The position numbers and the translations under genes are program-made. From Bradyrhizobium sp. ARR65 (lineage in GTDB: Bacteria; Pseudomonadota; Alphaproteobacteria; Rhizobiales; Xanthobacteraceae): a stretch of DNA of 38,375 bases. This document shows, one piece after another, positions 7,473-15,942 of this stretch (positions are counted from its first letter, which is position 1; every line of letters begins with the position of its first letter). The DNA is taken from assembly GCF_000472385.1 (NCBI RefSeq), contig NZ_AWZU01000028.1:63506-101880 (forward strand), read 5' to 3'. The notes under the pieces are model-generated. The model had not been told where the DNA came from. It was given only the letters and a program-made list of their open reading frames with translations, and made no database searches.

Positions 7473-8855
7473 TCAATTTTCAACCGGCAGGCCGGCGGCT
7501 TTCCACGCCGTCCACGATCCCGGCACATTGGCCACGTGTTCGAAGCCATGTCGCTGCAACAGGCTCGCCGCGATGGAGGCGCGATATCCGGTGCCGCAAT
7601 AGGTCACGATACATTTGTCGCGAGCAAGCCTGCCGGCTTGCCGCTCCAGATGTGGCACAAAGATGTGCCGCGCGCCCGGCACATGACCGCGCTGCCACTC
7701 CTCCTCGCTGCGAACGTCGAGGACGAGCACGTCATCGTCGCGCCGGCGCGCCTCCAGTTCGTGCACGGTCCATTGTGGGGTGCGCGCGAGAGCAAGACCC
7801 GCATTTTGCCAGCTCGTCATGCCGTCGTGCAGATAGCCCTCGACCTTGTCAATCCCGATGCGGAAGAGATGAGCCGCCACGGCCTCCAGGTCGCGGACAT
7901 GCTCGACCACCACCGCAACCCCTGTTTCAGGGTCGAGTACGCGGCCCGCCCAGGTGGGGAATTCCGGTCGCAGCGCCACGTTGAGTGCACCTGGAATGTG
8001 GCCGCCCCCGAACGCCAGGATCGAGCGGCAGTCGAGAATCGTTGTTCCTCCTGCCTGCCGCCGCTGCAGCTCCGCCGGTGGCAGCGGCGGGACCGGCGGC
8101 ACTCCGCCCCGGATCGGCGCGCCCGCCGCATTGAGGTTCTTCAGCCGGGCATAATGAGCCGGCGGCTCCGGCATTCCACTCAAGAGCCAGGTCACGAACT
8201 CCGACTGCGAACGATCCTGAAGCGCGGGATTGAACAGACGCTCGTTTCCGATCGTGCTTTGCAGGCGGTCGCCAATGGACTTTCCGCAAGCGGATCCGGC
8301 ACCGTGGCACGGAAACACCTCGATCCGGTCGCCGAGCGGAAGCAGTTTGCGAAACAGCGAATGGTGGAGATCGGCGGCCAGCTTCTTGTCTGTTCCATGA
8401 CCCATAAGGTCGGGCCGACCCACGTCCATGTTGAACAGCGTGTCGCCGGTGAAAACACCAAAGGGCTGGTCGCCCTGGTTGCTGTCGAACGCGAGCAGGC
8501 TGACATGTTCGGGCGTGTGGCCGGGTGTATGCAGGACGTGCAGGCTTACGCCGCCGAGGCCGATCCGGTCGCCCTCGCGGAGCCGGCGTAGCTTGAACGC
8601 GTAATCCCCATCGCCGCCGGCGATGTCCGCGCCCGTGCGGGTGGTCAGCTCATGGGCCCCGGAAACAAAATCAGCGTGGATATGCGTTTCGATGATATGG
8701 GCAAGACGCAGCCGCCGGTCCCTCAAGGTCGACAGATACACGTCCACGTCCCGTCGCGGATCGATGACGGCGCCAACACCTGCGGCATTGTCGCCGATGA
8801 TGTAGGACAGTTGGGCCAATCCGTCGGTTTGAACGCGTTCCAGAACCAATCCCAT
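7473..8855 (-). CDS. Persulfide dioxygenase-like metallo-beta-lactamase protein fused to two rhodanese domains
   Basis: A 460-residue fusion. Residues 1-250 are an ETHE1/BlaC-type MBL domain: ETHIHADFVSG (His58, His60, Asp62), HTPGHTPEH (His113), FTGDTLF (Asp138) and FPCHGAGSACG (His184), the mono-iron set used by persulfide dioxygenases to oxidise glutathione persulfide to sulfite. Residues about 265-360 are a first rhodanese domain with no cysteine at the active-site loop (VAVVVEHVRDLE), so it should be inactive. Residues 365-458 form a second rhodanese with Cys420 in TYCGTGYRAS, a normal active loop. It follows the sulfite oxidase gene by about 90 bases on the same strand, so the sulfite produced could be passed on directly. 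Start ATG at 8855. Confidence 0.9.
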   Translation of the reverse strand: MGLVLERVQTDGLAQLSYIIGDNAAGVGAVIDPRRDVDVYLSTLRDRRLRLAHIIETHIHADFVSGAHELTTRTGADIAGGDGDYAFKLRRLREGDRIGLGGVSLHVLHTPGHTPEHVSLLAFDSNQGDQPFGVFTGDTLFNMDVGRPDLMGHGTDKKLAADLHHSLFRKLLPLGDRIEVFPCHGAGSACGKSIGDRLQSTIGNERLFNPALQDRSQSEFVTWLLSGMPEPPAHYARLKNLNAAGAPIRGGVPPVPPLPPAELQRRQAGGTTILDCRSILAFGGGHIPGALNVALRPEFPTWAGRVLDPETGVAVVVEHVRDLEAVAAHLFRIGIDKVEGYLHDGMTSWQNAGLALARTPQWTVHELEARRRDDDVLVLDVRSEEEWQRGHVPGARHIFVPHLERQAGRLARDKCIVTYCGTGYRASIAASLLQRHGFEHVANVPGSWTAWKAAGLPVEN

Positions 8856-8942
8856 CCGGGGCCTCCTACCGCAAAACGCGTGGGTGGTCAGGAGGTTCTT
8901 CTGTCGCCTGGCAGGAACAAGGCTCGCTGTGAACGTTCACGT

Positions 8943-10034
8943 TCAGGGGCCGGCGACGGTCACCTTGGTCCTATGCCAGGCGTTATTGACGTATCCCTTG
9001 AAGTTCCAGATATCTTCCAGGCGCGCCGGCTGGGTTTGCGCGGCGCTATCCCAGGCGCGGACGACGATTTCATGCTCGCCCGGCGGGAGTTCGAGCTGCG
9101 CGTGCCAGATCGTCCAGCTCCAGTGCTGCGAGCTTTTAAGCTCCGCGATCTTCCAGCTTCGTCCATCGTCTCCGGATACTTCCACCCGATCGATCGAACG
9201 GCCACCGCTGCTGATGGCGTAGCCGACGACGTTTACATCCCGCGACGCCAGGCGTGAGTGGTCGCTTGGGATGCATATCACGGAATTGACCGGCAACTCC
9301 CCCAGCATAAGTCCGGCATGCCAGTCGAGATTCGACTGATCCATGTCGTCGGGGAGCAGCTTGTACGCTTTTTGTTGAAAGAAGTTCGATGACGGCTCCT
9401 TCTGAACCGAGATCGTCTGCAGCCACTTGACGCTGCGCGCGCCGATATAGCCGGGGACCACGAGCCTGATCGGGTGGCCATGCTCCCTGGCGAGAGCCGT
9501 CCCGTTCATCTCGTACGCGAGCAGCACTTCCCGACTTTTCGCCTTGGATAGCGGAATTGAACCGCCAAAGTTGATACGCTTGCCTTCCTTCTGAACCTCG
9601 TCGGCTCCCTCAAACGCGACATGCAGGTCGTCGCCGTTACAGCCTGCCTGCAGCAGAACGTCTGCAAGCCTGGTGCCGCGCCAAACCGCGGTGCCGATCG
9701 CGCCCTGTCGCCAGGCCGTTCCCTCCACTTCGTCCACAAAGCTCAGTTCGTCGCGCCGGTTTCCCGCGCATTCGAGCGTTGCGGTGATAACATGCGGTTC
9801 GAAGTCGCGGCGGAGGTCTTCAAGCCCCAGTTCCAGCTCCCGTGAGACGAGACCGCAAACCCGAACGCGGTGTTTTGAAGTATCGAGCTCCGGCATCGTC
9901 CCATGAGTGCGGACGTAGAATGCTTCCGCGGGTGTCACGAAGGACGAGATCAGGAGATCCAACGGAGGCTCGGCGTTCAGCGGCTCTTGCTTGCGGACGA
10001 TCAGCCGCGAACCATATGCGATCGGCTTCGGCAT
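8943..10034 (-). CDS. Molybdenum-dependent sulfite oxidase, apparently without an export signal
   Basis: A 363-residue molybdopterin oxidoreductase of the sulfite oxidase family. The Moco domain (about 30-220) contains TATLECAGNRR with the Mo-ligand Cys89, GTAVWRGTRLADVL, and GHPIRLVVPGYIGARSVKWL. The C-terminal Mo-co dimerisation domain (about 235-363) holds DVNVVGYAISSGGRSIDRVEVS and ends at HRTKVTVAGP. There is no haem domain, and no twin-Arg or Sec signal is visible, which is unusual because SorA and SoxC relatives are exported. The ATG at 10034 follows GGGGTG; a GTG at 10061 would add nine residues but has no ribosome-binding site. It oxidises sulfite to sulfate and leads the minus-strand group with the persulfide-dioxygenase-like gene. 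Confidence 0.9.
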   Translation of the reverse strand: MPKPIAYGSRLIVRKQEPLNAEPPLDLLISSFVTPAEAFYVRTHGTMPELDTSKHRVRVCGLVSRELELGLEDLRRDFEPHVITATLECAGNRRDELSFVDEVEGTAWRQGAIGTAVWRGTRLADVLLQAGCNGDDLHVAFEGADEVQKEGKRINFGGSIPLSKAKSREVLLAYEMNGTALAREHGHPIRLVVPGYIGARSVKWLQTISVQKEPSSNFFQQKAYKLLPDDMDQSNLDWHAGLMLGELPVNSVICIPSDHSRLASRDVNVVGYAISSGGRSIDRVEVSGDDGRSWKIAELKSSQHWSWTIWHAQLELPPGEHEIVVRAWDSAAQTQPARLEDIWNFKGYVNNAWHRTKVTVAGP

Positions 10035-10133
10035 GTCCGACACCCCGGCTGCAATGCTCACGACGAGGCAACGTGCGTGGCGGCGCGGGGTTTCAACCCG
10101 CTGTCAGACGGAGCACTTCGCCCGGTTGTGGGA

Positions 10134-11915
10134 TCAGCGCAGCGGCTTTTTCAGAAGCGAGAAGCGCTCGGGATCCAGCCCCATCGAGGGCTGCAGCAAT
10201 GGCGCCTCCGCCGCGGACAGCGAGCGCGCAACGGGGCGTTCCGCGAAACCGGGATCACCGGGCGCGTCGCGATTGGAGGTGGCGCCGCGCCAACGCTCCA
10301 GAACCGCGCTGACGAAATGTGTGTCGTGCCCGGCGGCGACCGAGGGCACGGTCGCGATGGTGGCCTCACTGCGCGGCAATTGATGCGGCGGCACCTCCTT
10401 GAAGCGCAACCGCGTGGGCAGCGCCACGCCTTCGCCGAAGGCCAGCACCTCGCGGGTGCCGAGCGAGGGCACGAACGACAGCAGATTGGCGGCGGCGTCC
10501 GACACCGCCGAGCGCATCAGAGCCTGGTCGCGCTCGTTGGCAAGACGCATCGAAAACAGCGTGTTGCACTGGGAGATGATGGTGGCATCGAGCTCGGCCG
10601 GCCGTTGCGTCACCAGCCCCAGATAGACGCCGTATTTGCGTCCCTCCTTGGCGATGCGCGAGATGGCTTTTCGGGTGGGCCCGAACCCGATGTTGCGGTC
10701 GGCGGAGGCATAGCGGTGAGCCTCCTCGCAGACGAACAGCATCGGCGAGACCCCGTCGCTCCAGAGGCCGAAGTCGAACGCCATGCGGCAGAGCACCGAC
10801 ACAACGGAGTCTACCACCTCGGCGGGGAAGCCGGCGAGCTGCATCACCGTCATCGGCTTGCCGTTGGCCGGCAGGCGGAAGAGATGGCTGATGACTTCCG
10901 CCATGGTGTCGCCGCCGACATTGGCGTTGTCGAACATGAATCCGTAGCGCGGGTCGTTGCGCACGGTTTCGATGCGCGAGATCAGCTTGTGATAGATGAT
11001 GCGCGAGGAGCGGTTCTCCAGCTTGCCCATCCGCTCGTCGATCAGCGAGATGAGATCGACCAGGCGGTACGGCACCGGCGTGTCGACTGTGTAGCCGACC
11101 GCCTTGGGATCGGTGCGCTTCAGGCCCAGCCGGTCGCTGTTCTGATACTGCGTATAGATCGCTTTCGCCTGCGGGATCACTTCCGCGAGGATGTCGAGCT
11201 CCTCCGGCACGCCGGGGCGGCCGCCGAACAGCACGTCGACGATCTCCTCGAAATTGAACAGCCAAAACGGCAGCTTCAGATTCCGCGGGTTGAGCACGAG
11301 GGAGCGGTTGCCGAAGCAGCGACCATATTCGTTGTGTACGTCGAGCAAGAAGATGCGCAGGTTCGGCCGCGCCAAGAGAATTTCATTGAGCAGCAGCGAC
11401 ACGCCGGTCGACTTGCCGACGCCGGTCGAGCCGAGCACCGCGAAGTGCTTGGAGAGCATCTCCTCGACATCGACGTAGGCGATGACCGAGCGGTCCTGCT
11501 GCAGCGTGCCGACGTTGATCTGGTCCGAGCCGGTCGGTGCGTAGATCGTGCGAAGCTCCTGCGCGCTGATCAGTTCGACCGCGTCGCCAATGGTCGGGTA
11601 ATTGGTCACGCCACGCTGGAACTTCGGCCGGTCGCCAGAAAGAATTTCGCCCAAGAGGTCGACGCCGGCGGTCGCGATATAGGTGTCCGAGACCGGCAGG
11701 TCCTCGCAGGAGACGTCGGTGATCATGGCGACGATGGTCGATGAGCCGGACCGGAGGCTGACGAAGCGGCCGACGGTTGCCCGCACTTCACCAAGCGGCA
11801 TTTGGCTGGCGGTCAATATGCCGACCCGGGCGAAGGAGCCGCGCACCGAAATCACACGTCCAAGAGATGTCACGGCAATCGAACCCGGTATGTCCTTGAG
11901 ATGAGGTGGGACCAC
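10134..11915 (-). CDS. HerA-type hexameric ATPase (DUF87/helicase HerA central domain)
   Basis: A 593-residue AAA-like motor of the HerA/FtsK superfamily. The N-terminal barrel (about 12-130) begins GRVISVRGSFARVG, followed by GSTGVGKST (Walker A, 162-170), LLDVHNEYG, PMLFVCEEAHRYAS (Walker B with catalytic Glu) and LVTQRPAELDATIISQCNT, then an arginine-finger region RLANERDQALM. HerA proteins pump or unwind DNA, often with the NurA nuclease; no nurA is next to this gene. The reading frame opens at a GTG (11915) without a clear ribosome-binding site; the next in-frame ATG would remove the barrel. It is transcribed on its own, divergent from the FAD dehydrogenase gene. Confidence 0.88.
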   Translation of the reverse strand: MVPPHLKDIPGSIAVTSLGRVISVRGSFARVGILTASQMPLGEVRATVGRFVSLRSGSSTIVAMITDVSCEDLPVSDTYIATAGVDLLGEILSGDRPKFQRGVTNYPTIGDAVELISAQELRTIYAPTGSDQINVGTLQQDRSVIAYVDVEEMLSKHFAVLGSTGVGKSTGVSLLLNEILLARPNLRIFLLDVHNEYGRCFGNRSLVLNPRNLKLPFWLFNFEEIVDVLFGGRPGVPEELDILAEVIPQAKAIYTQYQNSDRLGLKRTDPKAVGYTVDTPVPYRLVDLISLIDERMGKLENRSSRIIYHKLISRIETVRNDPRYGFMFDNANVGGDTMAEVISHLFRLPANGKPMTVMQLAGFPAEVVDSVVSVLCRMAFDFGLWSDGVSPMLFVCEEAHRYASADRNIGFGPTRKAISRIAKEGRKYGVYLGLVTQRPAELDATIISQCNTLFSMRLANERDQALMRSAVSDAAANLLSFVPSLGTREVLAFGEGVALPTRLRFKEVPPHQLPRSEATIATVPSVAAGHDTHFVSAVLERWRGATSNRDAPGDPGFAERPVARSLSAAEAPLLQPSMGLDPERFSLLKKPLR

Positions 11916-12284
11916 GACTATGCCGGGCTCCGCTGGAGAAACGGTTAAGCCGCCTTAGTAAAATCTCCAGCAATGTTGGTGGTTTATGCTCTCATCCGGC
12001 CTATTGGACGAGCCGTTGGCGGCAAAGGGCACGGAAAAACCTGCGAGATTTATTGCTGCGGGCATGCGGGCAGGCGCGTGCCGATTAACCTCGCCTTTAC
12101 CAATCCTTTCAAACCAGGCCGGTCGGTCCTCCGGCCTGCCGTGGGACAGCGGCCGTGCGATTGATCCGGGCCAATCCACAGCCGGCCCAAAGCGTGCTAC
12201 GCGCAAGGCGGCGAAGCCGAAGTGCCGGAAGAGTGCTTAAGGCGAGGCCGAGGGAAGCGCAAAGCAGGGGGAGCGGGGCCGGGC
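11916..12284. promoter_or_regulatory. 369-bp divergent intergenic region (HerA ATPase / FAD dehydrogenase)
   Basis: No convincing gene is seen; the short open frames here match nothing recognisable. It should hold the promoters of both flanking genes. A 7-bp inverted repeat AGGCCGG-N8-CCGGCCT lies at 12116-12137 but has no T-run. No clear -35/-10 pair was found. Confidence 0.3.
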
Positions 12285-13910
12285 ATGCCTCATTATCGGA
12301 GCGATGTCTTGATTATCGGCGGCGGGATCGCGGGCATCACATGCGCGCTCGACCTGCTCGATGGCGGCAAGACGGTGACGCTGCTCGACCGCGACGAGGA
12401 GGGCAGCTTCGGCGGGCTTGCGCGCGAAAGCTTTGGCGGCATGTTCTTCGTCGATTCGCCCGAGCAGCGCCGTCAGGGCATTCGGGATTCCCGCGACCTG
12501 GCGCTGCGCGACTGGTGCAGCTTTGCGGAATTTTCGCCTGACGATCACTGGCCGCGCGCCTGGGCCGAGGCATATGTCGAGCGTTGTACCGCTGATGTCT
12601 ATCGGTGGGTGCGCCGCCATGGCGTGAGCTTCCTGCCCGTCGTCAATTGGGTCGAGCGCGGCGAATTCGCCCCGGGCAATTCGGTGCCGCGCTTTCACAT
12701 CGCCTGGGGCACCGGCAAGGGCATCGCCGATGCGCTGATCGCGGCCTTGCGGACGCACCCGAACGCCGGCCGGCTCACGCTTTGCTTCAACCACCGCGCC
12801 GAGCGGCTCGCCTTGCGGGCCGGCCGTATCCAGGGCGCGGCAGGCATCGACGAGAGGAGCGGCGCGGCGTTCGAGGCCGAGGCCGAACACGTCGTGGTGG
12901 CTTCGGGCGGCATCAACGGCGATCTGGAACGAGTGCGCCAGAACTGGAATCGTGATTGGGGCGCGCCGCCGGCCGAGCTCTTGAACGGCTCGCATCGCTT
13001 TGCCGACGGGAGGCTGCATGACGCGACGGCGGCGATTGGAGGCGTGCTGACGCATCTGGACAGGATGTGGAACTATGCGGCCGGTGTGCACCATCCGCGG
13101 CCCCGCAAGCCCAATCATGGGCTATCGCTGGTGCCGCCCCGCTCGGCGCTATGGCTGAACTGGCGGGGCGAGCGGATCGGCCCGCAGCCGCTCGTGTCCG
13201 GTTTCGACACGCGCCGACTGGTAACCGCCATCTGCGGGCAGGAGCGCAAATACTCCTGGCAGCTCTTGAACCGGAAGATTGCACTCAAGGAGCTCGCGAT
13301 TTCCGGCGCCGAGTTCAACCCGGCGATCCGGGACAAGAACCGGATCGGATTCTTGCGCGACATTCTGTTCGGCAATCATTGGCTGGTGAACGAGATGATC
13401 GGTCACTGCCAGGATTTCGTCACCGCGAACTCGCTGCCCGAACTCGTCGGCAAGATGAATGCGCTGCAGGGCGATCAGTCGGTCGAGCTCGGGGCGATCG
13501 AGGACGCCGTGCGTCAATATGATGCGACGATCGCGCGCGGCGAGAGCCTGATGAACGACGAACAGCTCCGCCGCATTGCTCATTTGCGCAACTATCGCGG
13601 CGACCGCATCCGCCTGTGCAAGTTCCAGCCAATCAATGACGCAAAAGCATTGCCGCTGATCGCGGTTCGTGAATTCATCATCAGCCGCAAGAGCCTCGGC
13701 GGCATCCAGACTGATCTGTCGAGCCGGGTGCTTGAAGGCATTGGGCGCCCGATCGAGGGACTGTATGCGATCGGCGAGGCCGCAGGCTTCGGCGGCGGCG
13801 GCATGCACGGCCTGCGCGCCCTCGAAGGCACCTTTCTCGGCGGCTGCATTCTCTCAGGCCGCATTGCGGCGGCCGCGATTGATGGCAGAATGTCTTTTCT
13901 GAAGGGATGA
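12285..13910 (+). CDS. FAD-binding dehydrogenase (ketosteroid-dehydrogenase/flavocytochrome-c-like, COG3573 type)
   Basis: A 541-residue flavoprotein. The N-terminus SDVLIIGGGIAGITCALDLL is the dinucleotide-binding fold with GGGIAG at 12-17 and the ribose-binding acidic residue in TLLDRD. The C-terminus GLYAIGEAAGFGGGGMHG plus LEGTFLGGCILSGR is the second FAD contact of the FAD_binding_2 family. Between them is a large substrate domain. The family includes 3-ketosteroid-1-dehydrogenases and fumarate-reductase flavoproteins, but this COG3573-like branch has no established substrate. The ATG at 12285 follows GGGGGAGCGGGG; an upstream GTG at 12222 would add 21 low-complexity residues and is rejected. 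It is 9 bases from the ThDP enzyme gene and surely co-transcribed. Confidence 0.88.
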   Translation: MPHYRSDVLIIGGGIAGITCALDLLDGGKTVTLLDRDEEGSFGGLARESFGGMFFVDSPEQRRQGIRDSRDLALRDWCSFAEFSPDDHWPRAWAEAYVERCTADVYRWVRRHGVSFLPVVNWVERGEFAPGNSVPRFHIAWGTGKGIADALIAALRTHPNAGRLTLCFNHRAERLALRAGRIQGAAGIDERSGAAFEAEAEHVVVASGGINGDLERVRQNWNRDWGAPPAELLNGSHRFADGRLHDATAAIGGVLTHLDRMWNYAAGVHHPRPRKPNHGLSLVPPRSALWLNWRGERIGPQPLVSGFDTRRLVTAICGQERKYSWQLLNRKIALKELAISGAEFNPAIRDKNRIGFLRDILFGNHWLVNEMIGHCQDFVTANSLPELVGKMNALQGDQSVELGAIEDAVRQYDATIARGESLMNDEQLRRIAHLRNYRGDRIRLCKFQPINDAKALPLIAVREFIISRKSLGGIQTDLSSRVLEGIGRPIEGLYAIGEAAGFGGGGMHGLRALEGTFLGGCILSGRIAAAAIDGRMSFLKG

Positions 13911-13919
13911 GGGGACAAG

Positions 13920-15650
13920 ATGAAGAGAACGGGAGCGTGGCTCACGGTTTACGCGCTGGAGCAAATCGGCGCGCGCTTCACCTTCGGCATTCCCGGGGTG
14001 CACACCACCGAGCTCTACGACGCACTTAACAACTCCAACCGCATCACGCAGGTGCTGGTCACGCACGAAGGCGGTGCCTCGTTCATGGCGGATGCCATAG
14101 GCCGACTCACTGGTTCCGTCGGCGTGCTGACCGTAGTACCGGCCGCGGGGTTGACGCATGCCGCAAGCGGCATCGGCGAAGCCTTCCTCGACGGCGTGCC
14201 GATGCTGGTGCTCTCGGGCGGCCCGCGCACCGACACCTCCCATCGCTATCAGTTGCACCAGATGGACACTCACAAATTCATGGGCGGCCTGACCAAGGCG
14301 ACCTTTCGGGTCACGCGCCATGACGAGGTCGTGCCGACGCTGTTTGAGGCCTACACGATCGCGACCTCCGGCGAGCCGGGCCCGGTGTTCGTGGAATTGC
14401 CGGTCAACATTCTTCTGATGACCGAGGACATCGGCGAGCTGCCGCAGTTTCAGCCGCCAAAGCCGCCGGCGATCGAGGCGGGCGCGGAGATCGCGCGGGC
14501 GGCGGAATTGCTGCTGGCCGCCAAACATCCCGGCATCTTTGCCGGGTGGGGCGCCCGCGACGCGACGGCCGAGCTGGTTGCATTGGCCGAATGGCTGGAG
14601 GCGCCGGTGGCGACGACATTGCAGGGTCTTTCGGTCTTCCCTGGAAACCATCCGCTGCACACGGGCTTTGGTTTCGGTGCGTCGGCTGTACCGGCCGCGC
14701 AAAATGCCTTCAAGGGCTGCGATGCCATGGTTGCAATCGGCACCCGTTTTGCCGAGATCGCAACCGGCAGCTATGGCGCTAGCGTGCCGGAGAACCTGAT
14801 CCATATCGACATCAACCCTGACGTCTTCAACGCCAATTATCCGGCCAAGGTCGCGCTCGCCGGCGATGCATGCGCCGTGTTGAGGCAGCTCTTGGAGGCG
14901 CTGCAGGGAAAAGGGGCCGGGCGCGCTCAGGGCGCGCTGCGCGAGCAGATCAGGAAGCACAAGGCCGCCTATCGCGAGAGCTGGTATCGCCACGATGCGA
15001 ATGGCCTCGTCAATCCCGTGCGCTTCTTTGACGAATTGCGGCGCCAGATGTCCGACGACGGCATTCTCGCCATCGATGACGGCAATCACACCTTTCTCAC
15101 GGCCGAGCTGATGCCTATCCACGCTCCGAAAAGCGTGATCCTGCCGACCGACTTCAACTGCATGGGCTATGCGGTGCCAGCGGCGATCGGCGCCAAGCTC
15201 GCATTCCCTGACCGCTCCGTGCAGGCGATCGTGGGCGATGGCGCGTTCATGATGACCTGCATGGAGATCCTGACTGCCGTCTCCAACGGCCTCGGCATCG
15301 TCTATTACGTCTTCAACGACGGCGAGCTCGCGCAGATCGGGCAGGCCCAGGCCATTCCCTATGGGCGCAAGCCCTGCACGACCATCGGCAAGCTGAACAT
15401 CGAGGGCGTCGCGCTCGCAACCGGCGCGGCCTATGTGCCGATGAACGATAACAACGAAATTGTGGGCGCCATCGCCAAGGCACGGGAAATTGCCAACGCG
15501 GGCCGTCCCGTGATTGTTGCAGTCCGCATCGATTATTCCAAGCGCACCGCCTTTACGCTGGGTGCAGTGAAGACCAATTTCGGGCGCTTCCCCCTGAACG
15601 AGAAGCTCCGCTTCCTGGCGCGGGCGGCGGTGCGGCACGTGGTGGGTTAG
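13920..15650 (+). CDS. Thiamine-diphosphate-dependent enzyme (acetolactate synthase large subunit-like)
   Basis: A 576-residue three-domain ThDP enzyme. The Pyr domain has the catalytic Glu50 in VTHEGGASFMADA; the middle domain runs from about 190; the PP domain has VGDGAFMMTCMEIL near residue 438 and closes the metal/diphosphate motif with VFNDGELAQI. Biosynthetic acetolactate synthase usually reads NN at that last position and is paired with a small regulatory subunit; neither holds here, so this is more likely a catabolic or unassigned decarboxylase/ligase. Its partner is the FAD dehydrogenase just upstream. One idea is that the dehydrogenase makes a 2-oxo or enone substrate for this enzyme, but no substrate can be read from the sequence. 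Confidence 0.88.
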   Translation: MKRTGAWLTVYALEQIGARFTFGIPGVHTTELYDALNNSNRITQVLVTHEGGASFMADAIGRLTGSVGVLTVVPAAGLTHAASGIGEAFLDGVPMLVLSGGPRTDTSHRYQLHQMDTHKFMGGLTKATFRVTRHDEVVPTLFEAYTIATSGEPGPVFVELPVNILLMTEDIGELPQFQPPKPPAIEAGAEIARAAELLLAAKHPGIFAGWGARDATAELVALAEWLEAPVATTLQGLSVFPGNHPLHTGFGFGASAVPAAQNAFKGCDAMVAIGTRFAEIATGSYGASVPENLIHIDINPDVFNANYPAKVALAGDACAVLRQLLEALQGKGAGRAQGALREQIRKHKAAYRESWYRHDANGLVNPVRFFDELRRQMSDDGILAIDDGNHTFLTAELMPIHAPKSVILPTDFNCMGYAVPAAIGAKLAFPDRSVQAIVGDGAFMMTCMEILTAVSNGLGIVYYVFNDGELAQIGQAQAIPYGRKPCTTIGKLNIEGVALATGAAYVPMNDNNEIVGAIAKAREIANAGRPVIVAVRIDYSKRTAFTLGAVKTNFGRFPLNEKLRFLARAAVRHVVG

Positions 15651-15691
15651 AACGTGATCGCTCGGGACTGAAGCGGAACGTCAATCCCGAT

Positions 15692-15835
15692 CCGTCATCT
15701 TGAGGTGCGAGCCGGCGGGTCCGCGCGAAGCGCGGCCCGATGACAGGCTCCACGAGCTGGGATGAACGGCCCCGCTGCAACAGCCGGGCCGTCGCCCTTC
15801 GAGGCTGGCTGTCGCGAGCATCTCAGGGTGACGGT
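15692..15835 (+). repeat. Interspersed repeat family A, copy 1
   Basis: A GC-rich, partly palindromic block running from CCGTCATCTTGAGGTGCGAG to CATCTCAGGGTGACGG, with internal hairpins CCGCGCGAAGCGCGG and GGCCGTCGCCCTTCGAGGC. It matches copy 2 (22275-22421, opposite orientation) over nearly its whole length and copy 3 (28240-28278) over about 40 bases. The outer ends are complementary, so the RNA could fold into one long stem. It follows the ThDP enzyme stop and may act in 3'-end formation. Confidence 0.8.
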
Positions 15836-15942
15836 CATTGTTGGGAGTTCGTGTCGGGCCGACACAGTCAAGCTCCGGCTAATGACAGAACGATTGTCCA
15901 TCATCTGGGCCGCCGGCTTAAGGCCGGGGTGGTGAATCGCGA

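Noticed and set aside
6900..8591. 563-codon plus-strand frame opposite the AhpD-like and dioxygenase-rhodanese genes
   Set aside because: It spans two well-supported minus-strand genes and their gap, and has no recognisable motif.
9903..11744. 613-codon open frame on the plus strand opposite the HerA-type ATPase gene
   Set aside because: It is antisense to a gene with clear Walker motifs, its product is low-complexity and rich in His, Arg, Asp and Gln, and no domain is visible. Long antisense frames are common in GC-rich DNA.
12116..12137. AGGCCGG-N8-CCGGCCT as a terminator
   Set aside because: It has no T-run and lies between divergent genes, where no transcript should end.
13854..15638. 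594-codon minus-strand frame opposite the ThDP enzyme gene
   Set aside because: Antisense to a gene with complete ThDP motifs; composition typical of a shadow frame.
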